Below are positions 49,001-59,806 of a stretch of 64,000 nt of DNA, one piece after another. The position numbers and the translations under genes were made by a program. The stretch comes from Siphonodentalium dalli (lineage: Eukaryota > Mollusca > Scaphopoda > Gadilida > Siphonodentaliidae), in NCBI GenBank assembly GCA_032622095.1, contig CP136063.1, positions 41,018,106-41,082,105 of the forward strand. The letters run 5' to 3'. The number at the start of each line of letters is the position of its first letter. Positions within the stretch are counted from its first letter, which is position 1. The notes beneath the pieces were generated by a model that saw only the letters and a list, made by a program, of their open reading frames with translations, ran no database searches and was not told where the DNA came from.

Positions 49001-49249
49001 CTTCCACAATATATCAACTTTTCTGTGAGAATTTATATGTTACCACAGTGAACACACACTTCTATTAAACTATGATTAATTTTTTTCCAGACATTTTCAC
49101 CCTGCACTTATATTCCACCCTGCAGTTGTATTTGGCACACAATATTATACCGGCAGCTGTAAACAGTAAAGTCTGAACAGTAGAGTCTAAAGGCTTTATA
49201 CCGAATCACAAACACTGATTTAATATCAGTTTGTGATCAGCATTTGAAG

Positions 49250-49372
49250 GTGGATATATATCTAATTATCTATAGCTTCCTAAATATGTTTTCTATAATT
49301 CCCAGGGTATAAATTTATAAAATAATATAATCGAGTCGAAGACACATGTCAGGAAATGCTTATATCAATTAT
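49250..49372 (+). mobile_element. Strongly decayed T1 left end
   Basis: AAGGTGGATATATATCTAAT, CCCAGGGTATAAA, CGAAGACACATGTCAGGAAA and TATATCAATTATCGATATTC track the T1 left repeat with many changes. Confidence 0.55.
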
Positions 49373-49384
49373 CGATATTCATAC

Positions 49385-49600
49385 CCCCTTTTAAAAAGGG
49401 GGGTATATTGTTTTGCACCTGTCTGTCCATCCGCCTGATGTCTGTTCATGGCATAACTTGAACAGTAGTGCTAATAACTGATTGGATCTCAATGAAAAAT
49501 CTTTATCTATACCTATATTTGTGAATGTCTATTCTATATTAATTCACGATTCACGAGGGGCCTTCTAGATGGCTCCAAAGGGGTCTAACAGGGGCAATTT
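49385..49600 (+). repeat. Dispersed repeat with CCCCCTTTTAAAAAGGGGGG start
   Basis: The perfect hairpin CCCCCTTTTAAAAAGGGGG is followed by GTATATTGTTTTGCACCTGT and CTGTCCATCCGCC. This arrangement is familiar from invertebrate interspersed repeats, but I cannot name the family. Confidence 0.4.
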
Positions 49601-49737
49601 CTTACGAGAAAGATAATCAACATAATTGTGCAGATTAGAAATGTATACAGCACTTGCTGGTATTGGGGTAAGGGACAAAAAGTGGGAGGGGCAAAACAAT
49701 ACCCTGATAGTTACATAATATTTAGAGGATATTACTC

Positions 49738-49872
49738 GGTTGGTTTGATATTAGACCCAATATCGGCCTGAGGTAACCTCATATCTCTATCAGCCTGACA
49801 TCGAAGGTCGAAGGCTGATATGAGGTTACCGAGGGGGCTGAAATCAGGCCTATATATTCAATCAAACCAACC
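49738..49872. mobile_element. Hairpin MITE copy 1
   Basis: GGTTGGTTTGATATTAG and its complement bracket inner arms GGCCTGA..TAACCTCATAT, giving an almost complete stem. It is one of two copies in direct tandem (next at 50061). Confidence 0.8.
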
Positions 49873-49904
49873 AAGTACATGTAATACCCTACACGTATCT
49901 ATTA

Positions 49905-50060
49905 ATTTGTTATTTCTTATGAGAAAGATAATCATCATAATGGTGCAGATTAGAAATGTCTACAGTGATGGTATCGGGGTCAGAGAAAAAAAGTTGGAGC
50001 ATTAACCTGGGCAACGACTGGTCACCCTGCTAGTTATATAATAATTAGAGGACATTTCTT
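49905..50060 (+). repeat. Direct repeat linking the hairpin MITE copies
   Basis: GAGAAAGATAATCATCATAA to AATAATTAGAGGACATT matches 49605-49737. The hairpin and its flank were therefore duplicated together. Confidence 0.75.
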
Positions 50061-50182
50061 GGTTGGTTTGATATTAGGCCTGATATCAGCCTAAGTTAAC
50101 CTCATATCACTATCAGCCTGACATCGAAGGCTGACATGATGTTACCGAGGGCTGAAATCAGGCCTATAATATCAAACCAACC
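50061..50182. mobile_element. Hairpin MITE copy 2
   Basis: It has the same GGTTGGTTTGATATTAG ends and inner stem as copy 1, with a shorter loop. Confidence 0.8.
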
Positions 50183-51013
50183 AAGTAATACCCTATCCAT
50201 AACATTAATTAGTTTGCCTCTTAGTAACAGTGTACTATTGACAACTCTTTCAAATGAGTGACATCACAAAAAATCATTGTCTATGCATTATTTAACAGTG
50301 AAATAGAATTATGCCATGTTGTAAAGCCATATTACTCGGATCCGTGATGTCATGATATCATATTACTCTGATTGGTGATGTCCTAAAACTATATTACTCA
50401 ATTAATATAGCCATCAGTAGGAAACTTCCTTCCAAGGGGTGCTGTCGTAACATACAGGTATCAATGTGGACCCCCCCCCCCCCTCCCCAATGGGGAGACT
50501 ATCTAGCCACGTCTCTGATTTCAGTGGTCACACAATGAGTGACCAAGAGATCCAGAGCTCTTTCGCAGATAAGTCGTGGCTTCCTATACTTAAACTGAGG
50601 CCACGGGGGCTTGTTAAGAAAACAAGTAAAAGTATATATACAAAAACATGCGTTTGTAAAGCATTACATGTATATCAATAGAATATTGATGCATTTATAA
50701 TGTTTGATAAAGTGGCACCCTCAATTTTACTTGTTTTCTTTACAACAAGCCCCTGTGACTATATCACATGTACAATTAGTTCAAGATTGAACTTAACAAT
50801 AAACGCTGCTTTAATATTTAGTATTACCTTTATTTGGAAATAAATTATAATGTGCAATGGACTGAACAGCCAATAGGTTGCTGGACATTTCGTGCCATAG
50901 AAGTTTGACATAGAGATGTTTCGCACCAGGATTCTGGACATTTCATACCAGTACATGTATCATTTCGACAATTTGTACCATTGAGTATACCGTATTATTT
51001 TTTTGAAATAACA
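50183..51013. other. Unannotated; short poly-C at 50468-50480
   Basis: TTACTCGGATCCGTGATGTC-like units repeat near 50330-50400. No gene was recognised. Confidence 0.45.
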
Positions 51014-51307
51014 TTAAAGGTACTCAAACCGATTCGATGGTTCCCATATAATATTATCAGATTCCAACAACAAACATTATTTTGAAATGCCGCTTCGGTT
51101 ATCAGAATCGATTAATGGCCCAAAAAAAAAATATGCTAACCAGTCAACAATATTACAATAGTAAACAATTGCCCAAAACCTGTTATTTATCAACATTTTG
51201 TTCAACACGGGTGGGTTCCTCGACTCGAATAAAATATGTTTACCCCCCGAAGCCAAGGAAATAGTAATATGCAAGCGTTAATTCGGATTACATGTATGTA
51301 TCTTTAA
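51014..51307. mobile_element. T2 element, 294 bp, TTAA-bounded
   Basis: It runs from TTAAAGGTACTCAAACCGAT to GTATCTTTAA, with terminal inverted repeat TTAAAGGTAC/TTAAAGATAC. The inner GGTTCCTCGACTCGAATAAA and CCCCGAAGCCAAGGAAATAG match the 48555 and 58785 copies. Confidence 0.75.
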
Positions 51308-52480
51308 CTTTGTTGCCACAATTTCAATTTGTTAATTTTTTTTTTTCGAAAAAAAAGAAAGAAATATGTTTACATGTAATTGTCAGGTTGTCATCATCAC
51401 TTAACTTTAAATCGTAAACATGTTCGCTTTCATTAAGTTAGGAAAATTAAAATAATTTTTAACATGGTACGCTGCATACGCATGACCAATTACCATTTGT
51501 GGGAACCAACGAAACATACAAATGTATATGGTGTGAAATAACAAAAAATATGGTACGAAACAATCAACTGTGTGGTTCAAATTAAGGGTATATATAAACC
51601 GGCCATGGTAGGAATTTCTTAGGAAACATCGTTTGAGCCATCCAACGAACCTGGGTGTATCACCGCGTGATCTATAATAGCCCGGAAGTGCTTAAATAGA
51701 CCGATCGGTCTTCCACAGTCAGCATGCATCTGGTAAGAGGGGAGTCAATCTAAACTGTTCTATAATTATCTTTCAACCAATACTAGTACTTGCAAACAAT
51801 AACAATTAATCTGATTTCTTTTGAAACAAACAGAATACTTATTTACTGAGAATATTCAATATAAACATCTACAAATTCTTAAACAAACGGAATTTCAATG
51901 TTCAAGAAATTTAGAGGTCCCCCTTCTTACAATACAACAGTGAGCAATGTGCCGGGAAGACTGATCAATGAATCTATTTTAACTCGATCAGGCTATTATT
52001 GTACAATGTATATCGGTTGTTCACCTACACTTGTCCAACTGATTTTGGAGAATATATACAAGCGAAATGGTTAAAAAATATATTTATTAATTATAATAAA
52101 TAATCATCAAATTGGAAGAGTTCAGCATCAGCTCCTTGTTGGCGTTGTTGAATACGGCCCACGTCCGATTACCATCGGAAAAAAACATCGAAAATAGGTG
52201 ATTTACTTCCCAAATTGCATCTTAGTTTAAGAATCTTTTTCCACCAAGAATGTGTTGAAAACTGCAGACAACTGTTCTATGCACATTACAGTCCAATAAT
52301 TTTGACTCTTGGTTGATAAACATTCCTCTAAAATATAAATCTGACTTTCAAAAGTGACCTGTCAGTGTCAATTTGTTTCAATTGCGAAACGTCAACCTCC
52401 AGAATCGAAAATCCAATTCACAATATTCATCGAAAATTCTCAAAACAGCGTCCAACGTATAGTCCTAGCACAACTCCGTG
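51308..52480. other. Unannotated 1.2 kb
   Basis: No gene, RNA or clear repeat was recognised. Confidence 0.4.
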
Positions 52481-53033
52481 ATATTCACGGGGGGAGAACT
52501 GCGACGTGAGGATCGGTGGCTTTCCGATAAAGAGACGGTGGAATTCCGATAAAGTGACGGTGGAAATCTGACAAACGAGACGGTTCGCTTTCGGCGACAA
52601 ACGAGATTTTCTTCGTGTTTGGGCATTCAAACGGAATTGCCGGAATTGAAGTTACTAATATCCATCAAAATCTAGACGCTACAGTGACTAAAACCAAGAG
52701 AATAGCCATTTAAAAGTCACGCGACGGTTCGTTTTCCGATAAACGACACGCGACGTTTCGTTTTTATCGGAAAACGAACCGTCGCGTGACTTTTAAATGG
52801 CGATTCTATTGATTTAACTCACTGTAGCGTCTAGATTTTGATGGATATTAGTAACTAAGATAACTATATGATGATATGAAACCTGATTTGTCACGGCAAT
52901 TCCGTTTGAATGCCCAAACACGAAGAAAATCTCGTTTGTCGCCGAAAGCGAACCGTCTCGTTTATCGGATTTCCACCGTATCTTTATCGGAATGCCACCG
53001 ATCCTCACGTCACAGTTCTCCCCCGTGATATTA
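52481..53033. mobile_element. Large fold-back element, ~270-bp arms
   Basis: The arms start ATATTCACGGGGGGAGAACT and its near complement and stay alignable to the centre at ~52752. The innermost 38 bases (52706-52743 and 52763-52800) are perfect complements. Each arm carries two to three copies of CGGTGGNNTTCCGATAAAG. There is no transposase; open frames on either strand mirror each other and are not genes. Confidence 0.85.
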
Positions 53034-54371
53034 TACACACTTCAGTCATCAATACTTTCTAAATGTCCAAATTGTTGAAAATAGTAGATTTTTATCGTAA
53101 GTCGCCATTAACAAAACAAATGAGAAACACGTGGACATGTTTACGTCTTATTCTCTCATCCGAAAAAAAGTTGCGTTCCCACTTTGACGTCACGATTCTT
53201 TGTGCACATAAAACTGGCGAGTGGCTTTTGAGTTTTTCCTTAGTATTTTCGACGTCAAAAGGGCATTAAAATCTCGATTTTTACGCTATAAGTTGGTGTT
53301 TTCGAATATGATTCGTTTTTAGTAACCTTAATTCTACATTATGACACTGGTATAGTTTATTTTACTGAACAAAAAGTTTTATTAACAGTTCCCATTTAAG
53401 TAACACTCCTCAGTTCAAACATATGTCAACATTTTATGCATGTATATTTTTACCCAGAGGCCTGTTCGGTTCTGAATTCCTTTGTGGCATTTCTTTGACA
53501 AATGAAAACTCGTTGGAAAAAGTTCACCGATTCTGCTTAAAATAAATGCAATGACTCCCTTATAGAACGCGCACATGTGTGGTACAAGGTCTGCTATGAC
53601 TATGCTGCGGCAGTTATTGATAAGAGAAAACAGTCTGCGTGGGTGTCTGCGTGACGACACATGAAAAGACACCGAAAACGATTTCCATGTCCCGTCGTAA
53701 GAGTCACCTACAACAATCTAATTGTAAAGCGTCGTTTATTTCGGAAATCATAAGAATTCTTGACAAATATAACCTTATACCCTATCTAACAGCTTTTCTA
53801 GAGGGAAACTTCCCATCAAAGGAGACATGGAAATCCCTTATATTAACAGAAATCACACATTCCAACGAGCAGGCATGGCAGACAAGATTGCGCAATGAAA
53901 ATTATCTGGTCCTATTCGCAAATAATCATAGCTCAAGTCAATCTCACCTCTTTGGCTAGCACGTAGAAGCTAACCTCAACATTGACTTGAAATTCTAGAA
54001 ATAACCAAAACCCTGATGCGAGCCTTGTTCCCAGAACACGGGTATTGTCAGATATGCCATAAACGAAATCGAACATGTAATCCTTTGACGTTCCGCCTTA
54101 GCCGAAACAAGAATCGGAATGTGGTTCCACCTGTTACCTGTGAGGGGGTGTCTTCCTCTAGGTTACTTTATAATGTATGTAAAGACTATATGATATTGTA
54201 TAATAGCTTAACTTGACAACTAGAGGAATCAAATATTGCCATGTTGCCCAGTCCCACTTCTAAATGAAAGTTCTATCTCAATGGTGAGTAGAATTAAATT
54301 CAATGAATTAATTGAATAATCAATCATTTATTCTGTACTATTCTGACAAAAGTGATATCAATTATTTATGA
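53034..54371. other. Unannotated; possible retroelement tail
   Basis: The plus-strand frame 53639-53959 (LDKYNLIPYLTAFLEGNFPS...) followed by HGYCQICHKRNRTCN near 54050 is vaguely like the C-terminal region of LINE ORF2 proteins (a CxxC element after the reverse transcriptase). I do not consider this established. Confidence 0.25.
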
Positions 54372-54536
54372 TGTACTGATTTCATGTATATACAATGGAG
54401 TACAATTTGTGACGGCTAGCTCCCTACTTGCTTCACCGTTCCCGTAATGGAATATAGGACATAAACAGAGTGTCCTGAGCTATGTCTATTAGAATTAATG
54501 TTAATTAATTCTCATTATTTATGTCGATTGATTATC
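54372..54536 (-). repeat. 3' LTR remnant
   Basis: 165 bases match 59129-59292 at roughly 94-95 percent by eye. Read on the minus strand both end ...GAAATCAGTACA, the CA expected of an LTR end. Confidence 0.7.
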
Positions 54537-54835
54537 GATCTATTCGGTCCCATTGTGCCCAATATGTCTTGGTTGTACGCGATAGCATCGAAATATGTTC
54601 CACCGGGGTTTCTCAATGCCTTGTCCCTTCCACTCAACTATTTTCCCCAAGTCCTTGTCACTGGCCTGAGCCTCTCGTATTTATATGGGGGTTCTTCCCG
54701 CTATCCATGCCTGAGCAGTTGAATTCTGTGGTTGAGAGCTCACATTGGATGGCTTTGTTTTTTGTCTCGCCACCATGTTAATGCTTTCTATATTTTCCTC
54801 GCATTGACAGTCACTTTTAATTACATCCCTTCTCA
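54537..54835 (-). pseudogene. Spacer between RNase H and integrase, truncated
   Basis: Translation fragments such as KIVEWKGQGIEKPRW and TYWAQWDRI resemble the segment preceding the H2C2 integrase domain in gypsy-type polyproteins. It is cut at the LTR-like repeat. Confidence 0.6.
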
Positions 54836-55321
54836 TTAAATGATCACACTTCGTATAATCTGTACATGGTCTTGATCGTGACAGCCCATCTGCATTGGCA
54901 TGTAACTGCCCGGATGATGCTGAATTGTAAAATTGTATGTCTCCAGAATGTTAATCCGTTGAGCCACTTGTCCCTCCGGATTCTTGAACTTCCATAGCCA
55001 ATTCAACGCTCCATGATTGCTACTGACTACAAACTTTGTATTAAATATGTATGTGTGAAAGTGTTGTACTGCATCTACAATGGCTAATAACTCCTTCCGT
55101 GTTACACAATATGAGCGTTCGGTTTTAGATAGGGTCCAGCTATAATAAGCCACTGCATGTTCCCCGTCTTCATGCGTTGGGACAACACTGACCCAATCGC
55201 ATCCTGTGAGGCATCTGTATCGACAAGAAAGGGTTTTCATAGGTCTGGGTATCTTAAGATTGGCTCTTTTATAAGAGTTGCCTTTAATGTCTGAAATGCG
55301 TCTTCGCATTACTTCGTCCAT
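54836..55321 (-). pseudogene. RNase H domain of the LTR element
   Basis: The 161-codon open frame contains AYYSWTLSKTERSYCVTRKE, LLAIVDAVQHFHTYIF and NPEGQVAQRINILETYNF, the typical Ty3/gypsy RNase H order. VSSNHGAL replaces the usual TDHGAL, so a catalytic aspartate appears lost. A frame change near 55190 separates it from the TDAS block. Confidence 0.85.
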
Positions 55322-55348
55322 GCGAACTTGGTGTCTTTTTCTGTCAAT

Positions 55349-56118
55349 TTATCGAGTGGTTTCGCAATTTTTGCAAATTTGCGAATGTGTCTCCGGTAGT
55401 ATGCACAAGCCCAAAAAACTACGGACGTCCTTGACCTTGGTGGGTATCGTCCATGTTTGTATCGCCTGTATCTTTCCTGGATCAGGCTCGACTCTTTGTT
55501 CAGAGACCATGTGTCCCAAGAATAAACACTTTTCTTTGAATATATGACATTTCTTGGGTGACATTTTTAGCCCTGATACGTGTCAGAACCTGATCTAACC
55601 TTTCGCATTGACCTTGGAATGACCTTGAGTAAATCAGGACATCGTCAACGAACAACAAGCATGTTAGTCACTGCAGTCCGGCTAGTACTGACTCCATCAA
55701 ACGTTCAAAGGTGGCTCCTGAATTGCATAACCCCATTGCCATCATACGGAATTGATATTGTGAACTGGTGACGAAAGCTGTCTTGGGCCTATCTTTCTCT
55801 GATAATGGTGTCTGCCAATATCCGGCTAATAAATCCAACGACGAGTAGTATTTTGAGTTTCTGAGACAATCCAGACAATCATCTTGCCTAGGTAGAGGAT
55901 AAGTATCACGTACAGTGACATCATTTACCTTCCGGAAATCTACACAAAACCGTATTTCTGGCGGCTTGTCACTTTTTAACGATGACCACTGGGCTAGCCC
56001 ACCCTGTTTGTGATTTCTCTATGACCCCGGCTGTCAACATTCTCTGAATTTCACTCTCGACCTGAGGTCGAAGCGCAAATGGGATTCGGCGTGGTGCCTG
56101 TTTTATGGGACGGGCGTC
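55349..56118 (-). pseudogene. Reverse transcriptase of the LTR element, frame-broken
   Basis: Recognisable blocks in order on the minus strand are SPVVIVK, FCVDFRKVNDVTV, YYSSLDLLAGYWQTPL, TAFVTSSQYQF, LLFVDDVLIYS (catalytic FVDD, about 55625-55660), then CLFLGHMVSEQRVEPDP and VRSFLGLC. It would make DNA from element RNA. The TGA at 56119-56121 separates it from the upstream HTIDT block and more frameshifts lie inside. Confidence 0.87.
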
Positions 56119-56379
56119 TCACGTGTCTATGGTATGCTCTACCAAATGTCTTCTCCCTAGATCTTCCTTATTAACAGCAAATACTGTTCTGTGTTTATAT
56201 AGCAGCTTCTTAACTATCTCTCTCTGTTCCTCTGATAACCCTTCCCCACTTTGCTCCATTAAAATTTCCATGTGTTCCGGAAATTTCAACTGGCCCCTCT
56301 GATATGTTATCTTTTCTGTTATATTACATATGGTTTCTACACCCTCTTCAATCTCTCTATTCTTTATTTTGCGCGACAT
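56119..56379 (-). pseudogene. Protease-RT linker of the LTR element
   Basis: The 86-codon frame ends LGRRHLVEHTIDT, the segment that immediately precedes reverse transcriptase in gypsy-type polyproteins; LSEEQREIVKKLLYKHRTVF is also typical of it. A TGA follows where glycine would be expected. Confidence 0.8.
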
Positions 56380-56431
56380 CGCCCTGTTTCACTGTTGTCT
56401 GAAAAGTCTGGATCTGATTTGCCAGAATGAG

Positions 56432-57196
56432 TTAACATTCGGCTACATGACTATTTTTGTATAAAGTCTTCGGTTGGCTATCCCTCTTTATCAGTCTGAT
56501 AGGCACATCATGTCGTGATGGGTCAAAAATGCTAGTGGCTAACATTAAACCATTCTTTCTGAGGCATCTCCCCCCATATGATATTATCGCATTTCTTCCT
56601 ATTATATCATCATTCTCTACCTTAACTGGCAAAATTATTGCTGATAAAGGTGGGATAATGGCATTTTCTTGCAGGGTCGGTCTGAATGTTGAGTCAACTT
56701 GACTCTCTAATTGGCACACAATTCCATGTTGTGCATCTTTAAGATCTTCTGTTTACAATTCAGCTCACATCCATTACAGTTGAGAAAATTGTACGCCAAA
56801 ATTGCTGGGGTGTCTAAATCAGCCACTATCATTTGGCATGGACAATCAAATTCTCCTAATTTAATGGAAAATATGGCAGCACCCAGGGGGTAACTTTTTC
56901 CACATCGGCATCTTTAATTGACCACAGCGACTTTCCAGTCGTGATCTAGAGCTCTCTGGTATTTTATTGAAAATATTTGAATGCAGAACTGATACCGTAG
57001 CATTGTTGTCTATGAGACACTTGACTGCTTGGCCATAAATGTTCACCTGCAAGAACATGCTATCATGTTGCTGCTCCGAAAATTCATATATCAATTTGGG
57101 TCTTGTAATATTATAAATAGTGTTCAAATCTACTGCTGCCTCTTGACCCCAGAAACAGCATCTAGCAGTTTCCCTGACCGGTCTGAGTCTCAGCAC
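56432..57196 (-). pseudogene. Aspartic protease region of the LTR element
   Basis: VNIYGQAVKCLIDNNATVSV (56861-57196) aligns with the retropepsin active site, but the expected D-(S/T)-G-A is DNNAT, so activity is unlikely. The next frame (56432-56719) holds the C-terminal linker. Frames are interrupted between them. Confidence 0.75.
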
Positions 57197-57289
57197 TGGT
57201 TATTTGTGTTGCATTGGGCCTGTTGGGTCTCATATGTTTATCTCTGTTATTGCTCTTTTCATCCCTTTGTTTCTTAAAGCATTTATCCT

Positions 57290-57330
57290 CAGTGTGATTG
57301 TCTTTCATGCAATAATTTCAATGTTTCCGC
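57290..57330 (-). pseudogene. CCHC zinc knuckle with first cysteine lost
   Basis: The minus strand reads (stop)-N-Y-C-M-K-D-N-H-T-E-D-K-C: a CX2CX4HX4C knuckle of gag in which the first cysteine codon is TGA (57318-57320). Confidence 0.75.
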
Positions 57331-57443
57331 TGGGGCCTTTCCCTTCTCATTGCTCTCTCAACTGCATCAGTCACCATTTGCTTCCATTTTCCATCCTCCA
57401 CCTACGCATTATTATTCTCTCTTTCCTCTCGTACCATATCGTC

Positions 57444-58184
57444 CTAACATTCAGTTTGCATTCGAACCCTGTTATTTTGATAACGACCATATTGGCTCCG
57501 CCTATTTCTGCTGCTCTGAAACGCCTCATATTTTAGTGCCAAACTAAGTGCATCCTCAATATTTTCAGTGCTGGTCTGGCATATAGACCATTCCATTTCT
57601 TGATCGTGGAGTGCATCTCTAAATGCTCTATATGATAAACTATCCCTAACATCCTGTGGAGCAGTAGGACATGCCATCCGAAAAAGTCGTTTTATTTCTT
57701 GTGCGAATTCAGGCAATGATTCTTTGTCACGACGTGTTCGTGCCTCCAACTGAGATCGATACATTTCAGTCTGGTTCTTGGGCTCGAAACGTGATGTTAA
57801 TACGACCAGGAGCTCATCGTAATTATCTAACTGATCTGGTCTTATATCAGCTAAAACGATTCTAGCCGATCCCCGTAAATGTATACTGAGCTGCATCAAC
57901 TTCATATCTGTTGACCACCCATTTATACGGGCTACCATATTGAAGTGGGCCATGTAATCTGACCAGCTAGATCTGCCGTCATATACATCGGGTCTCGCAC
58001 TGAATCGGTCTGCCCCACCACTGTTGTATGTTTTTCCCTCATCTGGCCTCCTAAAGGGACCACGCCTATAATAGGGAGGGATATTAGCATTGTCTTCTCC
58101 TGGATACCTGCTTACATTCCCTGACCCTGGATTCTGAAACTTATCACATGCATCTGTCACATAAAAATGTTCCATATCTCTCAT
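57444..58184 (-). pseudogene. gag capsid region of the LTR element
   Basis: The 246-codon open frame carries a retrotransposon gag domain: WSDYMAHFNMVARINGWS, LRGSARIVLADIRPD, YDELLVVLTSRFEPKNQTEM and LPEFAQEIKRLFRMACP. It would form the particle shell. The frame remains open upstream of its first ATG to about 58330. Confidence 0.88.
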
Positions 58185-58320
58185 GCCTACATCCTCATAT
58201 CGGTTGGGCTCTATGTACCTATCATCGCCTCTGATATCTACATAATGAGAATCCCCACTAATCGCATTTGTGTTGTAGTCATAATTGGGATGGTGTACCC
58301 CATAGAATTGATACCGGCAC

Positions 58321-58731
58321 CTATGTCTCCCCCATGTGGATTTGTGTCCAATTCAGCATAAGTGTCTCCACCTCCCCTTGTTTTAAATGTGAATATTCTC
58401 TATATGGCTGTATATGTGGGGTATATGCATTATTTTCATGCATTAAGTGAATGCTACTAGCGTTAGCAGTTTGCGACGGTCCCACTGGATTTGCATTATA
58501 GCCCATTAATCTCCCTGGCCTGTCTATATAAGTTGGGTTTATGTGCCCCAAATTATCTGGTATGCCATGATCTGGGTTTCGGCCTGACCAGTGTGTATAG
58601 GTGTTGCCTTCATATGGTGAGCATATGTCTTGCTTATTATTGATACCAGTACCAGTAGTCCCTCTATTGCGTGTATGAATGCCACTGTTTGTGTCTGTCG
58701 GATGTTTCTCTGTGTTGTGTGTTGTAATCAT
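58321..58731 (-). pseudogene. gag N-terminal region, one frame off
   Basis: The 136-codon open frame (starting MITTHNTEKHPTDTN) is polar and low-complexity. It ends in MGET-stop at a GGGGG run near 58335, exactly where the gag frame opens in the next register, so one extra G separates the two. Confidence 0.65.
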
Positions 58732-58784
58732 TGTTTCCTTTTTTTTGAGAACTATGTATGTCCTCTAGTTTAGACATAACTGCC

Positions 58785-58985
58785 TTAAAGGTACTCAATC
58801 CGATCAGAGGGTCCCCATCTCAACAGATTCCAACAACAACAATCCGATCAGAGGGTCCTATATTACTATGTCTTTGGCTTTGGGGGTAAAAAATATTTGA
58901 TTCGAGTCGAGGAACCCATCAAACAAAGCTCAGAGTTATTATATATTGATTTTTGAAATTTGTTATTTTCTCGAGATGAGTACTA
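58785..58985 (+). mobile_element. T2 fragment inside the LTR element leader
   Basis: TTAAAGGTACTCAATCCGAT, CTTTGGCTTTGGGGGTAAAA and GATTCGAGTCGAGGAACCC match the T2 arms at 48555. CAATCCGATCAGAGGGTCC occurs twice, 50 bases apart. It lies between gag and the 5' LTR. Confidence 0.75.
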
Positions 58986-59128
58986 ATAATTGCCCGTAAC
59001 GTCGTAACCTGCTCGAGATGTGTACACCAAATAATGTCATCTGGTTGTTTCTGACAATTTATGTTATTTATTGTGTCATCTGTCATGCAATTCTGTGTCT
59101 CATCTACAAAGTCAGCCTGTCTTTTCGC

Positions 59129-59292
59129 TGTACTGATTTCATGTATATACAATGGAGTACAACTTGTGACTGCTAGCTCCCTACTTGTTTCACCGATCCC
59201 GTAATGGAAGATAGGACATAAACAGAGTGTCCTGAGCTATGTCTATTAGAATTAATGTTAATTAATCTCATTATTTATGTCGATTAATTATC
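59129..59292 (-). repeat. 5' LTR (at least its 3' portion)
   Basis: It is the partner of 54372-54536. It probably extends past 59292, but without a second full copy I cannot set its outer edge. I found no convincing tRNA primer-binding site next to it. Confidence 0.65.
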
Positions 59293-59405
59293 AACATTTG
59301 TATTCATATATTAGTTGAATACTTCAAGATATTGCTTTACTAACAATATTCAATGTGAGAAATAAGCTTCTCAACGGATATTTACGTTGGGTGAAAGACG
59401 GTAGT

Positions 59406-59806
59406 TTAACCCTTTACCCAACGGAAGGGCCCTTTGCCAATGCATTCTCTTATATATGCGAGTCGACCATAGGTCGCCTCGCATATATAAGAGAATGCAT
59501 TGGCTTAACACATTAAAAATTATAAAATTGTTAAAGATTGTAAGAAAAAATGGTAAAAAGTGTTAAAAAAAGATTTTTTTTTAGGCCAATGCATTCTCTT
59601 ATATATGCGAGGCGACCTATGGTCGACTCGCATATATAAGAGAATGCATTGGCACAGGGTATAACTGTAACTATCACAATGTGGTCAAGGAGCCGGTTCC
59701 AATGATATCCATATTTGTATGGTTCTATTGAGACAGACCGCAGATATTTTAGGCTGTTGAAGCTTTATTTGGCCGGTTTTGGTCGGTTTGTTGGGTAAAG
59801 GGTTAA
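59406..59806. mobile_element. T3 element, 401 bp, TTAA-bounded, with palindromes
   Basis: The perfect 17-base inverted ends TTAACCCTTTACCCAAC / GTTGGGTAAAGGGTTAA include the TTAA target; TTAA-CCCTTT is typical of piggyBac-type MITEs. Inside are two 69-base near-perfect palindromes (GCCAATGCATTCTCTTATAT ... GCATTGGC), about 59436-59504 and 59584-59653, that are exact reverse complements of each other. No transposase. Confidence 0.88.

Larger units (their letters stand above)
54372..59292 (-). mobile_element. Ty3/gypsy-type LTR retrotransposon, integrase deleted
   Basis: On the minus strand the order is LTR-like repeat, gag, CCHC knuckle, aspartic protease, reverse transcriptase, RNase H, then an abrupt join to the second LTR-like repeat. 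The coding sequence stops in the spacer after RNase H (YWAQWDRI), so integrase, polypurine tract and part of the 3' LTR are gone. Several stops and frameshifts make it non-functional. Confidence 0.88.

Noticed and set aside
52427-53038. Two mirror-image open frames (67 and 74 codons)
   Set aside because: They lie in opposite arms of the fold-back and encode the same sequence because of the symmetry.
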